A stretch of 64,000 nt of DNA from Pyrobaculum oguniense TE7 (GTDB lineage: Archaea > Thermoproteota > Thermoprotei > Thermoproteales > Thermoproteaceae). Where the stretch lies: positions 1,397,233-1,461,232 of the forward strand of contig CP003316.1 of assembly GCA_000247545.1 (NCBI GenBank), written 5' to 3'. Positions within the stretch are counted from its first letter, which is position 1. Each line of letters starts with the position of its first letter. This document shows positions 27,306 through 35,973 of this stretch, piece by piece. The notes beneath the pieces are model-generated. The model had not been told where the DNA came from, ran no database searches, and saw only the letters and a program-made list of their open reading frames with translations. The translations under genes and the position numbers were made by a program.

Positions 27306-28016
27306 CAGCCCCTCCGCCGCCTCGGGGTTGGGCTCCGCCCCCATGCCCAAAAGCCGCCTCTCCACACGTCCACAAATCCGCTGAAGTGGACGTTGGCGAA
27401 GGTCGCAGACCCCACGTCCATGCGCCTCCTCGCGCCCTCCATTGCGTCTTTTTGACGCGCCCCGTCGTCGGCCGGCCCGAGCACGTGTAGATGTATATCA
27501 TGGCTACGCAGCGCGTTTATTCTCGGCCACTTTGTACCACCTCCCCGCCTCTTCAAAGACCTTTTCGGCGACCTAGCCGTGGGTGTAGAGGACAAACCAA
27601 GCATCCTCCACTCCTCCCCAGTGTTTTATTAAGGTACTGCTCCGCGAGGCTCCAGCTGAAGCCAGCCATCACCCTGCCCCTCCACTGCGCCTTCCACCAC
27701 GCACAGTCCCCAACGGCTGGAGCGACTAGCGCCTCATGCCTCGTCCCGTATTCAAAGAGGCCCCGGCTCTTGGCCTTTGTGCTACGGGCTAGCTCGGCAT
27801 CTGCTAAGTCAAGCTCGGCGGAGGGCCCAGGCGGGGCCGCGGCCCGTAACGTCTTCCAGAAAGAGGCGGGGCGCGCCGACCCAACCGCCGAAGTGCCGCG
27901 CCCCAACCGCTGGATGAGAGCGGCGACTCGGCAATAGTAACCAGCATTTTCGACATATACCAAGCATTCTTTCGCCTACCGTCGAAGTAAAAAAAGATCG
28001 CGTGTTTTGGTAGGGT
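27306..28016. other. Region of decayed minus-strand coding sequence
   Basis: No intact gene. On the minus strand short stretches of protein-like sequence change frame: a block near 27580-27530 reads AEKVFEEAGRWYKVAENK after an in-frame stop, and 27963-27650 reads into SWSLAEQYLNKTLG. This suggests one or two small genes destroyed by frameshifts. A TATA-like TAAAAAAAG at 27988-27996 serves the next gene. Confidence 0.35.
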
Positions 28017-28421
28017 ATGCGGGGTCAACAAATCGAGAGGAAAAAGCTGGCAAAGGCGCTGTTTTTGCTAGTGCTGGTGGTTGCCGGGCAGTACGTAACG
28101 ATAGCTGGGCCGGTGACAACCCCCACGGTTAACGGCCACGTGATAGGGGTTGTGCTGGACAAGAAGGGGAAGCCGCAGTACAACATAACCTCGCTTGCTG
28201 AGTTATTGGCGAAGTACAACACAACGGCGCTGCCTCAAAACGCCTCTTGTAGTTGCTGCGCCAACACCACCGCCCCGGACCTTCCAAACGTCGCGGTTAA
28301 CGTGGACGTGGTGGTCAACAAGACTTGGTCGCGCGGCGGGGCGAACTACACCTTCTTCTTCGCCGGCATCACCGCGGCCAACGGCACCGCCAACTACACA
28401 GCCTACCTCTTGATTATATAA
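28017..28421 (+). CDS. Exported Asn-rich protein, possibly the leader half of the next gene
   Basis: 134 aa from ATG 28017. A basic head (ERKKLAK) and hydrophobic helix (~13-32) form a signal peptide or anchor; the rest is rich in N-x-T/S glycosylation sites and has a CSCC cluster (~78-81). The next frame opens one base after this stop, in the next register. Removing one A from the ATTATATAAG run at the junction would join them as YLLIYKVVGG, so the pair may be one gene split by a frameshift, or two coupled genes. Confidence 0.6.
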   Translation: MRGQQIERKKLAKALFLLVLVVAGQYVTIAGPVTTPTVNGHVIGVVLDKKGKPQYNITSLAELLAKYNTTALPQNASCSCCANTTAPDLPNVAVNVDVVVNKTWSRGGANYTFFFAGITAANGTANYTAYLLII

Positions 28422-28422
28422 G

Positions 28423-29043
28423 GTGGTGGGGGGCCAGGGAAGCGGGCACTACAACTTCTCCACCGTCACAGTCATTCTGACCAAGCCCAGCGGCGAATAC
28501 GCCCTATTCCTCACAAGGGTGGACGTGATGCCGTTTAAGAAAAACGTAACTGCTGTGGAGTACGTGGTGATCAAAAACGCCACCACGCTGGCAGACAGCT
28601 ACCGCATAATCGCAGACGCCCTACAACAAGTCAAGTCGGATAGCCCCAGAGCCTGGGACATAGCCCATAAGGAGCGGACCCACCTGGCCAAGCTGGTGGA
28701 TAAGGAAATACCGCAGTACAATAAGAAGGCGCCCACGGTAGCAACGGTGACCGACGCAATAGTATGCGTGTTTCCTGGCGTATTCTACTGCTTCCTATTC
28801 GACTGCCTCCAAATGACTGCTCCTTATTGGGTTGTTGTTGGATTATGCTACGCTACTATTTACGGCATCATCCTATCATGCCCAGCTTGTGCCACGGGAT
28901 TTGGATGTGCTACTTGTATCGCATCAGCTGTATTGCTGGCTTGGGGCACACTTGCGGGTTGCTGGGGTCATTGCCTGAGCATGCAGTTATGTGTAGCATT
29001 TGGTTGCTGGGGACCAGTACTACTTTGCACTCGGTTATGGTAG
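28423..29043 (+). CDS. Protein with 13-cysteine hydrophobic C-terminal domain; halocin C8-like archaeocin candidate
   Basis: 206 aa from GTG 28423 (second GTG at 28426). Residues ~1-105 are soluble and charged. From VTDAIVCVFPG to the end, ~95 residues hold 13 Cys in a glycine/alanine-rich hydrophobic background, with SCPACATGFGCATC followed by AGCWGHC. Dense Cys in a small hydrophobic C-terminal core after an N-terminal pro/immunity region is the layout of the halocin C8 precursor, where the core is cleaved off as a peptide antibiotic and the N-terminal part gives immunity. It lacks its own signal peptide unless joined to the upstream frame. Small multi-TM genes follow. Similarity is by pattern, not alignment. 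Confidence 0.55.
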   Translation: MVGGQGSGHYNFSTVTVILTKPSGEYALFLTRVDVMPFKKNVTAVEYVVIKNATTLADSYRIIADALQQVKSDSPRAWDIAHKERTHLAKLVDKEIPQYNKKAPTVATVTDAIVCVFPGVFYCFLFDCLQMTAPYWVVVGLCYATIYGIILSCPACATGFGCATCIASAVLLAWGTLAGCWGHCLSMQLCVAFGCWGPVLLCTRLW

Positions 29044-29069
29044 TTTTTTAAACCGCTCATTTTTTGAAT

Positions 29070-29429
29070 ATGGGCTTGGAAAGTCTCCTAGCGAATAACT
29101 ACATAACCTTCGGCGTTACGCTCTCCGCCTACCTCATGGTGCCCATCGCCTTAGGCTTGCGCAGAGGTGTCCCCGTGTGGGCGCGGGGGGTCAGCGTGGC
29201 GGCCGCCGTCACGATTGCCGCCATTGTTGCCTCGCTGGTGTTAGGCCTCCGCCCGCTGGAGCTTTACTTCTTCGCTATCTTCCTCCTCTTCGCCGCCACA
29301 TATATAGCGGCGCTTCCGTATCGCAGTAGAGAGCCGTACTTGTTCACGGCGCTCATAATGACCTCGACGCTCACCCTGGTCACGCTGAACTTGCTCTTTC
29401 AGAGGATGTTCTTTCTCGGCTGTTCTTAA
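29070..29429 (+). CDS. Small integral membrane protein (about 4 TM)
   Basis: 119 aa from ATG 29070, ~22 nt after the TATA TTTTTTAAACC at 29043-29053. Four hydrophobic helices with short loops and no soluble domain. Unknown family. It directly follows the Cys-rich gene with its own promoter; candidate immunity or export partner, by context only. Confidence 0.55.
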   Translation: MGLESLLANNYITFGVTLSAYLMVPIALGLRRGVPVWARGVSVAAAVTIAAIVASLVLGLRPLELYFFAIFLLFAATYIAALPYRSREPYLFTALIMTSTLTLVTLNLLFQRMFFLGCS

Positions 29430-29451
29430 ATTAACATAATTTCATTACATT

Positions 29452-29700
29452 ATGTGCCCTCCCTACCTCTTTCTTGGAGTCTTCCTTATAGCCTTGTCGT
29501 TAATGTGGCTTTACAACTCTACGTATATAGCCATCGGCCTTGCCGCCATGGGGATGGCTTATGTGACTATATCTCTTGCCGCAGATTTCGACAAAGGTAA
29601 GCTCCTCATCTGCGAGGCTAGGTCTAAACCCATTAGACTTGCCGCATATGCCTTGCATACTGCGCCGCCTTTCTTCCTCCTTAGCCTTTCCGGCTCCTGA
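29452..29700 (+). CDS. Small membrane protein (82 aa), ends at TGA with frame staying open
   Basis: ATG 29452 with an AT-rich promoter-like stretch just upstream. Three hydrophobic segments. The TGA at 29698 is followed in the same frame by 40 further codons of membrane-helix sequence up to TAA at 29821-29823. Either two small genes or one gene broken by a nonsense mutation. Confidence 0.5.
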   Translation: MCPPYLFLGVFLIALSLMWLYNSTYIAIGLAAMGMAYVTISLAADFDKGKLLICEARSKPIRLAAYALHTAPPFFLLSLSGS

Positions 29701-29703
29701 TTC

Positions 29704-29823
29704 TTGAATTGGTTTGTGGGTTTCTTGCTGTACGTGTTGTTGACATCTGCAGTTGTGTTCGTGGTCTTGGCCACGTTGTTAACTATAATTATCAAGGCGA
29801 AGGGCAAATTTGCTACTATGTAA
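29704..29823 (+). CDS. Mini-ORF, single TM helix (39 aa)
   Basis: TTG start 3 bases after the TGA of the previous frame, in the same register. The product is NWFVGFLLYVLL...TLLTIIIKAKGK, one membrane helix with a basic cytosolic tail. Could be a separate small protein or the lost C-terminus of the 82-aa protein; codon make-up supports coding. Confidence 0.4.
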   Translation: MNWFVGFLLYVLLTSAVVFVVLATLLTIIIKAKGKFATM

Positions 29824-30683
29824 AACACTGTGATAATTAGGCGACCCTTTTACAAGACCTCTCTTAAAGATTTGAATCCACGCGCCAAGAGGCGCCAAAT
29901 TGGTATTGAAAATCCAAGACCGTGCCGGCGTTAAAACTCGCCGCCTATTTCAAGACGGAAGGCCCGCTCCAGGAACCGAGGCGGGGAAAAAGGCCTCTGG
30001 TAAGGACGCTTTTCTACACGCCGCCTTACTTGTCATCGCCCCTATGCGCTACTTTTATCCACTCGTCTATTAGCTTTTTCTGGCTTTAGGTACACACCTT
30101 GCGGCGGCGTGTGGGATGTGCGGGACACCCAGCGACGTCGTAACTGCCGCGAACAGCCAAAGCCTCGGGGGCAGGTCCGGCGCACGCACCACGGCGCACA
30201 TCGCTAGCATCCATCGCCACGTCCCAGCGCCGTTATGAACTAACGCACATGGAAAAATAATGCGGCGCCCCCCTCAACACCATCTCCCGACCTGCGACAG
30301 CCCGTCACTGAAGAACGCCTCACGATCCTCCCACATATTCCACCCAGATCACAGCTTGGGAAGATAAACGCCGGGCCCAACGTCGCGCCGGCGCAGGGAA
30401 GAGCACAAACCTAGAGAGGGCGTCAAGACGGGCGGCCGTCGGAAGCCTCATGCAGGCCGAGGCGCCTAAGGCCGCAGGATTCGCAGAGGCGGCCGCCGCC
30501 AACCGGGTAGCAAGAGAGGGCTCACCAGCCTCATAGGCCGGCCTATGTAAGGTGCAGTCGTGGAGCGGGCCAAAAGGCACTTGGCCGCCTAGAGGAGCAC
30601 GCCGGCGCCAGAGGCCTCTGCGACCTGCTGGAGGAGTAGGCCGGCTCCGCCGATCCACGGGACAGTGGAGTCCACGCGCGGCC
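29824..30683. other. Long non-coding or decayed stretch, no gene supported
   Basis: About 860 bp. Open frames here (for example the minus strand at 30658-30320) are low-complexity Ala/Arg/Pro and do not look like real protein; a few short stretches on the minus strand look gene-like but switch frame. No RNA gene, repeat array or CRISPR recognised. Confidence 0.35.
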
Positions 30684-32120
30684 TCAACGCCCCTCTAAAA
30701 TACGCCTCACCACATCCCCAACCCTTTTAGCCACCTCTGGGTCGGGCTCCACCTCGGCGGGCCACGGCTTGCCGCCGTACTCCTCAGGTAGCTTCCTAGT
30801 GGCGTCGATCCCAAGCTTGCTTCCGTACCCCGGCGTGGGGGAGCCGGTGTCGAGAACGTCTACGTGGGCCCCCGGGACGATAACTACGTCCCGTTGCGGG
30901 TCGACCCGCTGGGCGATGGCGAAGAGCACTTCGTTGAGGTCGTGCACGTTGACGTCGTGGTCCACCACGATGACGAACTTGGTGAGGGCCATCATGTGGC
31001 CCAACCCCCACAGCGCCATCATCACCTTCTTCCCGTGCCCCGGGAAGCGCTTTTTAATAGAGACGATGGCAACCCCCTGGAAGAGGCCGAACTCCGGCAG
31101 GTTCATGTCAACCACTTCAGGCAGGAGGAACTGGAGGACCGGGAGAAATATCCGCTCCACCGCCTTCCCCATATAGGCGTCCTCCAGAGGCGGCTTCCCC
31201 ACGACAGTGCCGTAGTAGATGGGGTCCTCCCGCCGCAGGACAAGCTTAGCCTTAAACACGGGGTAGAGCCCCCCGGGGTCGTACACGCCGTAGTGGTCGC
31301 CGAAAGGCCCCTCCCTCCTCAGGTCAGAGACGTCGACACAGCCCTCCACGACGGCCTCAGCCCGCGCCGGGATGTAGAGGTCCGTGGCGGAGCCCCTCGT
31401 CACCTCGAGCCCAGAGCCCCTCAAAACCCCGGCGAAGAGGTACTCGTCCAGCGGATACGGCGTGGGCATCATCGCGCTGAGAAGGAAGACCGGGTCTCCC
31501 CCGATGACGATGGCGGCGTCCACGCACCCCCGCGACGAGGCGAAGAGGTCGGCCGCCCTCTTGTGAATCTGCGCGTGGACAATAGCCTCCGCCTCGTTGA
31601 GGATCTGGATCCGGTAAAGCCCCACGTTATATATCCCCGAGGCACTCCGCGTCACGAGAGGGCCGAAGGTTATGTAGCGGCCGGCGTCCCCCGGCCAGCT
31701 CTTAAAAGCCGGGATAGAGAGGAGGTTCGGGGCCTCCTCCACCTCCTTAACAGGCGCGCTCCGCACCGCCTTAGGGGCGTAGCGCCCAAACTCGAAGAGG
31801 TCAGCCGCGGCCCTGAACTTATCCATAAGGGTGATAGGCGGCGGCGAGGCCATCGGCGCCAAGAGGCGCCTCCCCACGTCTTCAAGCCGCTCAGCGCCAA
31901 GCGCCAGGCGGATCCTCTCCAGAGAGCCGAAGAGGTTACCGACGACGCGCCACTTGGGGAAGCCCTTCACCGACTCGAAGAGGAGGGCCGGGCCCCTCGC
32001 GTACATCACCCGGCGCAGCACCTCCGGGATCTCCAGCTCAGGCGAAAGCGGGTCAGAAACCCGCCTCAGCCACCCCCTCTCCTTCAAGGCGTCCAGAAAG
32101 TCGCGGATGTCTGAAAACAC
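30684..32120 (-). CDS. UbiD-family (de)carboxylase
   Basis: 478 aa from GTG 32120, ~25 nt after a TTTTTATTGG TATA on the minus strand (about 32138-32147). It has the UbiD fold and landmarks: an N-terminal DIRDFLDALKERGWL helix, IYNVGLYRIQI, a central REGPFGDHYGVY motif and the C-terminal DHDVNVHDLNEV metal/prFMN region. UbiD enzymes need prenylated FMN, made by UbiX, to decarboxylate aromatic or unsaturated acids. No ubiX in the window. Archaeal members take part in quinone or aromatic metabolism; the substrate is unknown. Confidence 0.88.
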   Translation of the reverse strand: MFSDIRDFLDALKERGWLRRVSDPLSPELEIPEVLRRVMYARGPALLFESVKGFPKWRVVGNLFGSLERIRLALGAERLEDVGRRLLAPMASPPPITLMDKFRAAADLFEFGRYAPKAVRSAPVKEVEEAPNLLSIPAFKSWPGDAGRYITFGPLVTRSASGIYNVGLYRIQILNEAEAIVHAQIHKRAADLFASSRGCVDAAIVIGGDPVFLLSAMMPTPYPLDEYLFAGVLRGSGLEVTRGSATDLYIPARAEAVVEGCVDVSDLRREGPFGDHYGVYDPGGLYPVFKAKLVLRREDPIYYGTVVGKPPLEDAYMGKAVERIFLPVLQFLLPEVVDMNLPEFGLFQGVAIVSIKKRFPGHGKKVMMALWGLGHMMALTKFVIVVDHDVNVHDLNEVLFAIAQRVDPQRDVVIVPGAHVDVLDTGSPTPGYGSKLGIDATRKLPEEYGGKPWPAEVEPDPEVAKRVGDVVRRILEGR

Positions 32121-32185
32121 AGACAGGAAAAACACCCAATAAAAATAGTACAAGGCCCGTGCCAAGACGCGCCGCCCCCGCGGCG

Positions 32186-33088
32186 TCAGCCCACCAGCTC
32201 CTTAACGCCGAACATCGAACCCAGCCAGTCGCCGAGGAGGTAGGTGAGGAAGGCAGTGCCCAGGAGGAGGCCCACAGTCTGCAGAAACTCAAACTTGAAA
32301 TCCCTCTCGGCGTAGACAGCCCCTTGGAAGGTCAGCAAAAACGCCAGAAATATGCCGACGGCGATAGACGCCGCGAAGGCGAGGTAGACGTCGTGGAGGA
32401 GGAAGTAGGGCAGAGACAGCAGGGCCACAGCAGCTATGTAGCTCAGCCCCGTGGCCAAGGCCGCGACGCCAGGCGACTTCCCCACCTCATGCTTCGCCTG
32501 GAGGTAAGAGGCGGAGGCCATGGAGATGGCAGCCCCCACCCCCACAATAAGGCCAATCACCCCCGCCACCACCGTGCTGTCAGTAGTGCCGAGAGTCCCG
32601 GCGTGCGCCGCCGTGATCTCGATAATGGCGTCGGCGAGGCCCAAGACCAGGGCCCCCATGTACTTCACGACGGCCTCGTCCAGCTGATCTATAAGAGCCC
32701 GCTCGTGCCCCTCCTCGTCGGCGATGATCTTGAGAAGGGCCTCCCGGTCTGCGTCTGGGAGAAGCGGCAGAACAGACCGGTACCGCCCCACCGCCTCCAC
32801 CTCCCCCCGCTCCAGGAGCTTAGCCACAAACGTCGCCCCCAGAAGAAGCCGGACAAACACCATAAAGTAGGCGTACAGCTTAAAACGGAGGACAGGCGGG
32901 GCCACGCCGGCGAACTTGTTCCAGAAGCGGAAGTGCTCCAGCTCCTGCTCCGCCAGCCGCAGGAGTACAGACCGCCTCCGCGGGTTGCGCTCCGCCCTAG
33001 CCAGCGCCGAGTACGTTACATATTCTCTATACTCGTCCAGCGCAGCCTCCCTCGCCACTTTTTGTAAATCCGAACCAACTTCTACCAC
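32186..33088 (-). CDS. Ferritin-like domain fused to VIT1/CCC1 transporter (MbfA-like)
   Basis: 300 aa from GTG 33088; TTTATAAACTT at about 33106-33116 is ~25 nt upstream, so the long frame to 33271 is not used. Residues ~5-125 form a rubrerythrin/ferritin-like four-helix bundle with an ExxH-type diiron ligand set (EQELEHFRFW and DEEGHE). Residues ~140-300 are five TM helices of the VIT1/CCC1 iron/manganese transporter family, including the GLADAIIEITAAHAGTL motif. Bacterial MbfA of this architecture exports iron. A wHTH regulator gene lies just upstream. Confidence 0.85.
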   Translation of the reverse strand: MVEVGSDLQKVAREAALDEYREYVTYSALARAERNPRRRSVLLRLAEQELEHFRFWNKFAGVAPPVLRFKLYAYFMVFVRLLLGATFVAKLLERGEVEAVGRYRSVLPLLPDADREALLKIIADEEGHERALIDQLDEAVVKYMGALVLGLADAIIEITAAHAGTLGTTDSTVVAGVIGLIVGVGAAISMASASYLQAKHEVGKSPGVAALATGLSYIAAVALLSLPYFLLHDVYLAFAASIAVGIFLAFLLTFQGAVYAERDFKFEFLQTVGLLLGTAFLTYLLGDWLGSMFGVKELVG

Positions 33089-33108
33089 GAAACAAGATCG
33101 GCCAAAGT

Positions 33109-33516
33109 TTATAAACTTGACGCCCCCCTCCCCCCTCCCCTCTGGCTGTACAAAAACTTCGCAATAGAGACAAAAGCCTCGGCCAGCTCCCTCCCCTCCC
33201 CCTCCAGCATCCGCACCGCCTCCAAAAAAGCCGAGTCGGGAGACACCCCCCTCGACCTCAAAAACCCCCAAAGCTCCTTGAAAAAATCCGCCATCTTAAG
33301 CCCGTGGAGATACGCGTCGAAAGAATCCCTAAGCATCACCACCCTCCTCCGCCCCCGCGCCACAGACACCACAACCCCCTCCCGCTCCAGCACGTAGAGG
33401 TGCCACTGAGCCGCCCCGTAGGAAATCCCAAGAGCCTTCGCCACCTGGTACACAGACGCCTCCCCCGCCCCCCGGAGGTACTCCACAATACGACGCCTAA
33501 CAGCCTCAGACTCCAC
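33109..33516 (-). CDS. Winged-helix transcriptional regulator next to the iron transporter
   Basis: 135 aa from GTG 33516; GGTATAAAAAG at 33534-33544 is the TATA ~23 nt upstream, so the TTG at 33528 is less likely. The N-terminal ~65 residues are a wHTH: RIVEYLRGAGEASVYQVAKALGISYGAAQWHLYVLEREGVV, with a basic wing ARGRRRVVML. The C-terminal half is helical, perhaps for dimerisation or ligand sensing. It ends 20 bp before the transporter gene, whose TATA lies inside this gene's 3' end. Control of the transporter in response to iron is inference. Confidence 0.75.
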   Translation of the reverse strand: MESEAVRRRIVEYLRGAGEASVYQVAKALGISYGAAQWHLYVLEREGVVVSVARGRRRVVMLRDSFDAYLHGLKMADFFKELWGFLRSRGVSPDSAFLEAVRMLEGEGRELAEAFVSIAKFLYSQRGGGRGASSL

Positions 33517-33567
33517 ACCAACACGCAAAAGCGGGTATAAAAAGACACAGGACAGAAAAACTTTTAA

Positions 33568-33578
33568 ACACGTGAGTT
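33568..33578 (+). promoter_or_regulatory. rRNA operon promoter (TATA)
   Basis: ACTTTTAAACA at 33568-33578 is the only strong TATA-like element upstream of 16S on this strand. Transcription would start near 33598, giving a ~160-nt leader that contains the 16S processing stem. Confidence 0.55.
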
Positions 33579-33704
33579 CTCATAAGGCCGCACCACCTCC
33601 AGTGAGGCCGGGCAAAAGCCCGGCCGAAATCACCTTCATGTTCCCCGGACGTCCCCCCCTGGGACCCCCAGGCCGGGGCGCCGGGGAGAAAACCCCACGC
33701 CGCC

Positions 33705-33719
33705 GCTGAGGGGAAGCCC
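33705..33719 (+). other. 16S rRNA processing stem, 5' strand
   Basis: This 15-nt segment is perfectly complementary to 35974-35988 downstream of 16S, so the two ends of the 16S region can fold into the long helix cleaved by the splicing/bulge-helix-bulge endonuclease. Confidence 0.85.
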
Positions 33720-34229
33720 GGACAAACCCACCCCCCGGGCGGCCTTGCGGCCGTCCGAAACCGGTTGATCCTGCCGGACCCGACCGCTATCGGGGTAGGG
33801 CTAAGCCATGCGAGTCGCGCGCCCGGGGGCGCCCGGGAGCGGCGCACGGCTCAGTAACACGTGCCCAACCTACCCTCGGGAGGGGGACACCCCCGGGAAA
33901 CTGGGGCCAATCCCCCATAGGGGAAGGGCGCTGGAAGGCCCCTTCCCCGAAAGGGACGGCGGCCGATCCGTCGCCGTCCGCCCGAGGGTGGGGTCACGGC
34001 CCATCAGGTAGTTGGCGGGTTAAAGGCCCGCCAAGCCGAAGACGGGTAGGGGCGGTGAGAGCCGCGAGCCCCGAGATCGGCACTGAGACAAGGGCCGAGG
34101 CCCTACGGGGTGCAGCAGGCGCGAATACTCCGCAATGCGGGCAACCGCGACGGGGCTACCCCGAGTGCCGGGCGAAGAGCCCGGCTTTTGCCCGGTCTAA
34201 AACGCCGGGCGAATAAGCGGGGGGCAAGT

Positions 34230-34274
<45 letters not shown>

Positions 34275-34278
34275 GTGT

Positions 34279-34309
<31 letters not shown>

Positions 34310-34453
34310 GGCAAGTCGCTCCTGAAATCCCCGGGCCCAACCCGGGGACGGGGGGCGATACTGCCGGGCTAGGGGGCGGGAGAGGCCGCCGGTACTCCGG
34401 GGGTAGGGGCGAAATCCGTTAATCCCCGGAGGACCACCAGTGGCGAAAGCGGG

Positions 34454-34493
<40 letters not shown>

Positions 34494-34798
34494 GAGCAAA
34501 GGGGATTAGATACCCCTGTAGTCCCGGCCGTAAACGATGCGGGCTAGCTGTCGGCTGGGCTTAGGGCCCGGCCGGTGGCGAAGGGAAACCGTTAAGCCCG
34601 CCGCCTGGGGAGTACGGCCGCAAGGCTGAAACTTAAAGGAATTGGCGGGGGGGCACCACAAGGGGTGAAGCTTGCGGCTTAATTGGAGTCAACGCCGGAA
34701 ACCTCACCCGGGGCGACAGCAGGATGAAGGCCAGGCTAACGACCTTGCCGGACGAGCTGAGAGGAGGTGCATGGCCGTCGTCAGCTCGTGCCGTGAGG

Positions 34799-34830
<32 letters not shown>

Positions 34831-34928
34831 CCGCCCCTAGTTGCTACCCCGTCCTACGGGACGGGGGGCACACTAGGGGGACTGCCGGCGTAAGCCGGAG
34901 GAAGGAGGGGGCCACGGCAGGTCAGTAT

Positions 34929-34960
34929 AGGGGCCTATCCGCAAGGAGGGCCCCGCTGAG
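34929..34960 (+). other. 32-nt 16S rRNA mini-intron (E. coli ~1205 site)
   Basis: The crenarchaeal consensus GGTCAGTATGCCCCGAA is split here: GGTCAGTAT ends at 34928 and GCCCCGAA resumes at 34961. Flanking bases do not allow a shifted boundary. The 32 nt have no ORF and fold on themselves (AGGGGCC with GGGCCCC). Excision must rely on the archaeal tRNA-splicing endonuclease. Confidence 0.85.
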
Positions 34961-34968
34961 GCCCCGAA

Positions 34969-35632
34969 AGCCGTGGCCCCCAGGTAGGGACTTTATAAAA
35001 AGAGCGTAAAGCCAAACGTGAAGACCTGGGACTACCTCTGCGGCTTAGTAGCGGCAGATGGACACATCGACGAGAATGGCTACATAACTATATCCCAGAA
35101 AGACAAGAGATTCGTCGAGAAGATTGTGGAGCTGTTAAAAGACGCTGGCGTGCAGATCAGATCAGTCTTCTACGATAAGGAGGCGGGCGTTTGGAAGATA
35201 AAAGTCAAGGACTACCCCTTCTATCACTACTTGGTCAGCAACGGCGTGCCGCCGGGCAGAAAAGCACATCGCATAAAGCCGCCAAGCTCAGCAGTAGACC
35301 CGCTGTGGTACATAGCAGGTTTTATAGACGGAGACGGCTGGGTGGAACAAGTAGTCAAAAAGGCCAAGGGCAGGACCTACTACTACATACGCATAGGCCT
35401 AAAAACCAAGAGCAGAGACCTCCGGGACTGGGTCTTACAAGCCCTGGCCGGCCTGGGCATCCGGGCCCACAAAGCAGATAAAAAAGACGGATACGAGGTC
35501 CACATAGACAGCGCAGACGCCTGGCGCATCATCCCCCTCCTCCAAAACCCATCCCATCTAGAGAAGGCCAGGTCGGCCAGGGACGACAGACTCTAGCCTT
35601 CCTCCTGCCCTACCTGGGGCCGCGGCCGGGAG
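34969..35632 (+). other. ~663-nt 16S rRNA intron with homing endonuclease gene (E. coli ~1213 site)
   Basis: Inserted 8 nt after the mini-intron. The two ends can pair as GCCGTGGCCCCCAGGTAG with CTACCTGGGGCCGCGGC, a long terminal helix typical of archaeal rRNA introns. The exon resumes at ACCCCGGGGCTGCACGCG. The exact boundary is ambiguous by one or two bases (663-664 nt). Confidence 0.85.
35018..35596 (+). CDS. LAGLIDADG homing endonuclease in 16S intron (I-PogI-like)
   Basis: 192 aa from GTG 35018. Two LAGLIDADG helices are visible: LCGLVAADG at residues ~6-14 and IAGFIDGDG at ~92-100, each ending in the catalytic acidic residue, so it is a two-repeat monomeric enzyme. It cuts intronless 16S genes to spread the intron. 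Its base composition is less GC-rich than the surrounding rRNA. From memory, Pyrobaculum oguniense I-PogI is encoded in the ~663-nt intron and cleaves at the neighbouring mini-intron's site; identity with that enzyme is inferred. Confidence 0.88.
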   Translation: MKTWDYLCGLVAADGHIDENGYITISQKDKRFVEKIVELLKDAGVQIRSVFYDKEAGVWKIKVKDYPFYHYLVSNGVPPGRKAHRIKPPSSAVDPLWYIAGFIDGDGWVEQVVKKAKGRTYYYIRIGLKTKSRDLRDWVLQALAGLGIRAHKADKKDGYEVHIDSADAWRIIPLLQNPSHLEKARSARDDRL

Positions 35633-35901
35633 ACCCCGGGGCTGCACGCGAGCTGCAATGGCGGGGACAGCGGGAACCGACCCCGAAAGGGGGAGGCAAT
35701 CCCGTAAACCCCGCCCCAGTAGGGATCGAGGGCTGCAACTCGCCCTCGTGAACGTGGAATCCCTAGTAACCGCGTGTCACCAACGCGCGGTGAATACGTC
35801 CCTGCCCCTTGCACACACCGCCCGTCGCACCACCCGAGGGAGCTCCCTGCGAGGCCCCTTGCCGAAAGGTGGGGGGACGAGCAGGGGGCTCCCAAGGGGG
35901 G

Positions 35902-35951
<50 letters not shown>

Positions 35952-35973
35952 ACCCGGGGGTGGGTAGTCCAAA

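Noticed and set aside
29698-29700. TGA as selenocysteine, or 53889 TAG as pyrrolysine
   Set aside because: Neither recoding system is known in Pyrobaculum and no SECIS-like or pyl context is visible; nonsense mutation or separate ORFs are simpler.
29875-30010. Possible CRISPR repeat or tRNA-like T arm (TTTGAATCC)
   Set aside because: No second copy of any repeat unit and no acceptor or anticodon stem. No CRISPR array was seen anywhere in the window.
30320-30658. 112-codon minus-strand gene
   Set aside because: Ala/Arg/Pro-rich, no start signals, no motif; surrounding frames change repeatedly.
30864-32114. 416-codon plus-strand frame opposite the UbiD-family gene
   Set aside because: Antisense shadow of a GC-rich gene, with a His/Arg/Pro-rich product. 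The minus strand has clear UbiD motifs and a promoter.
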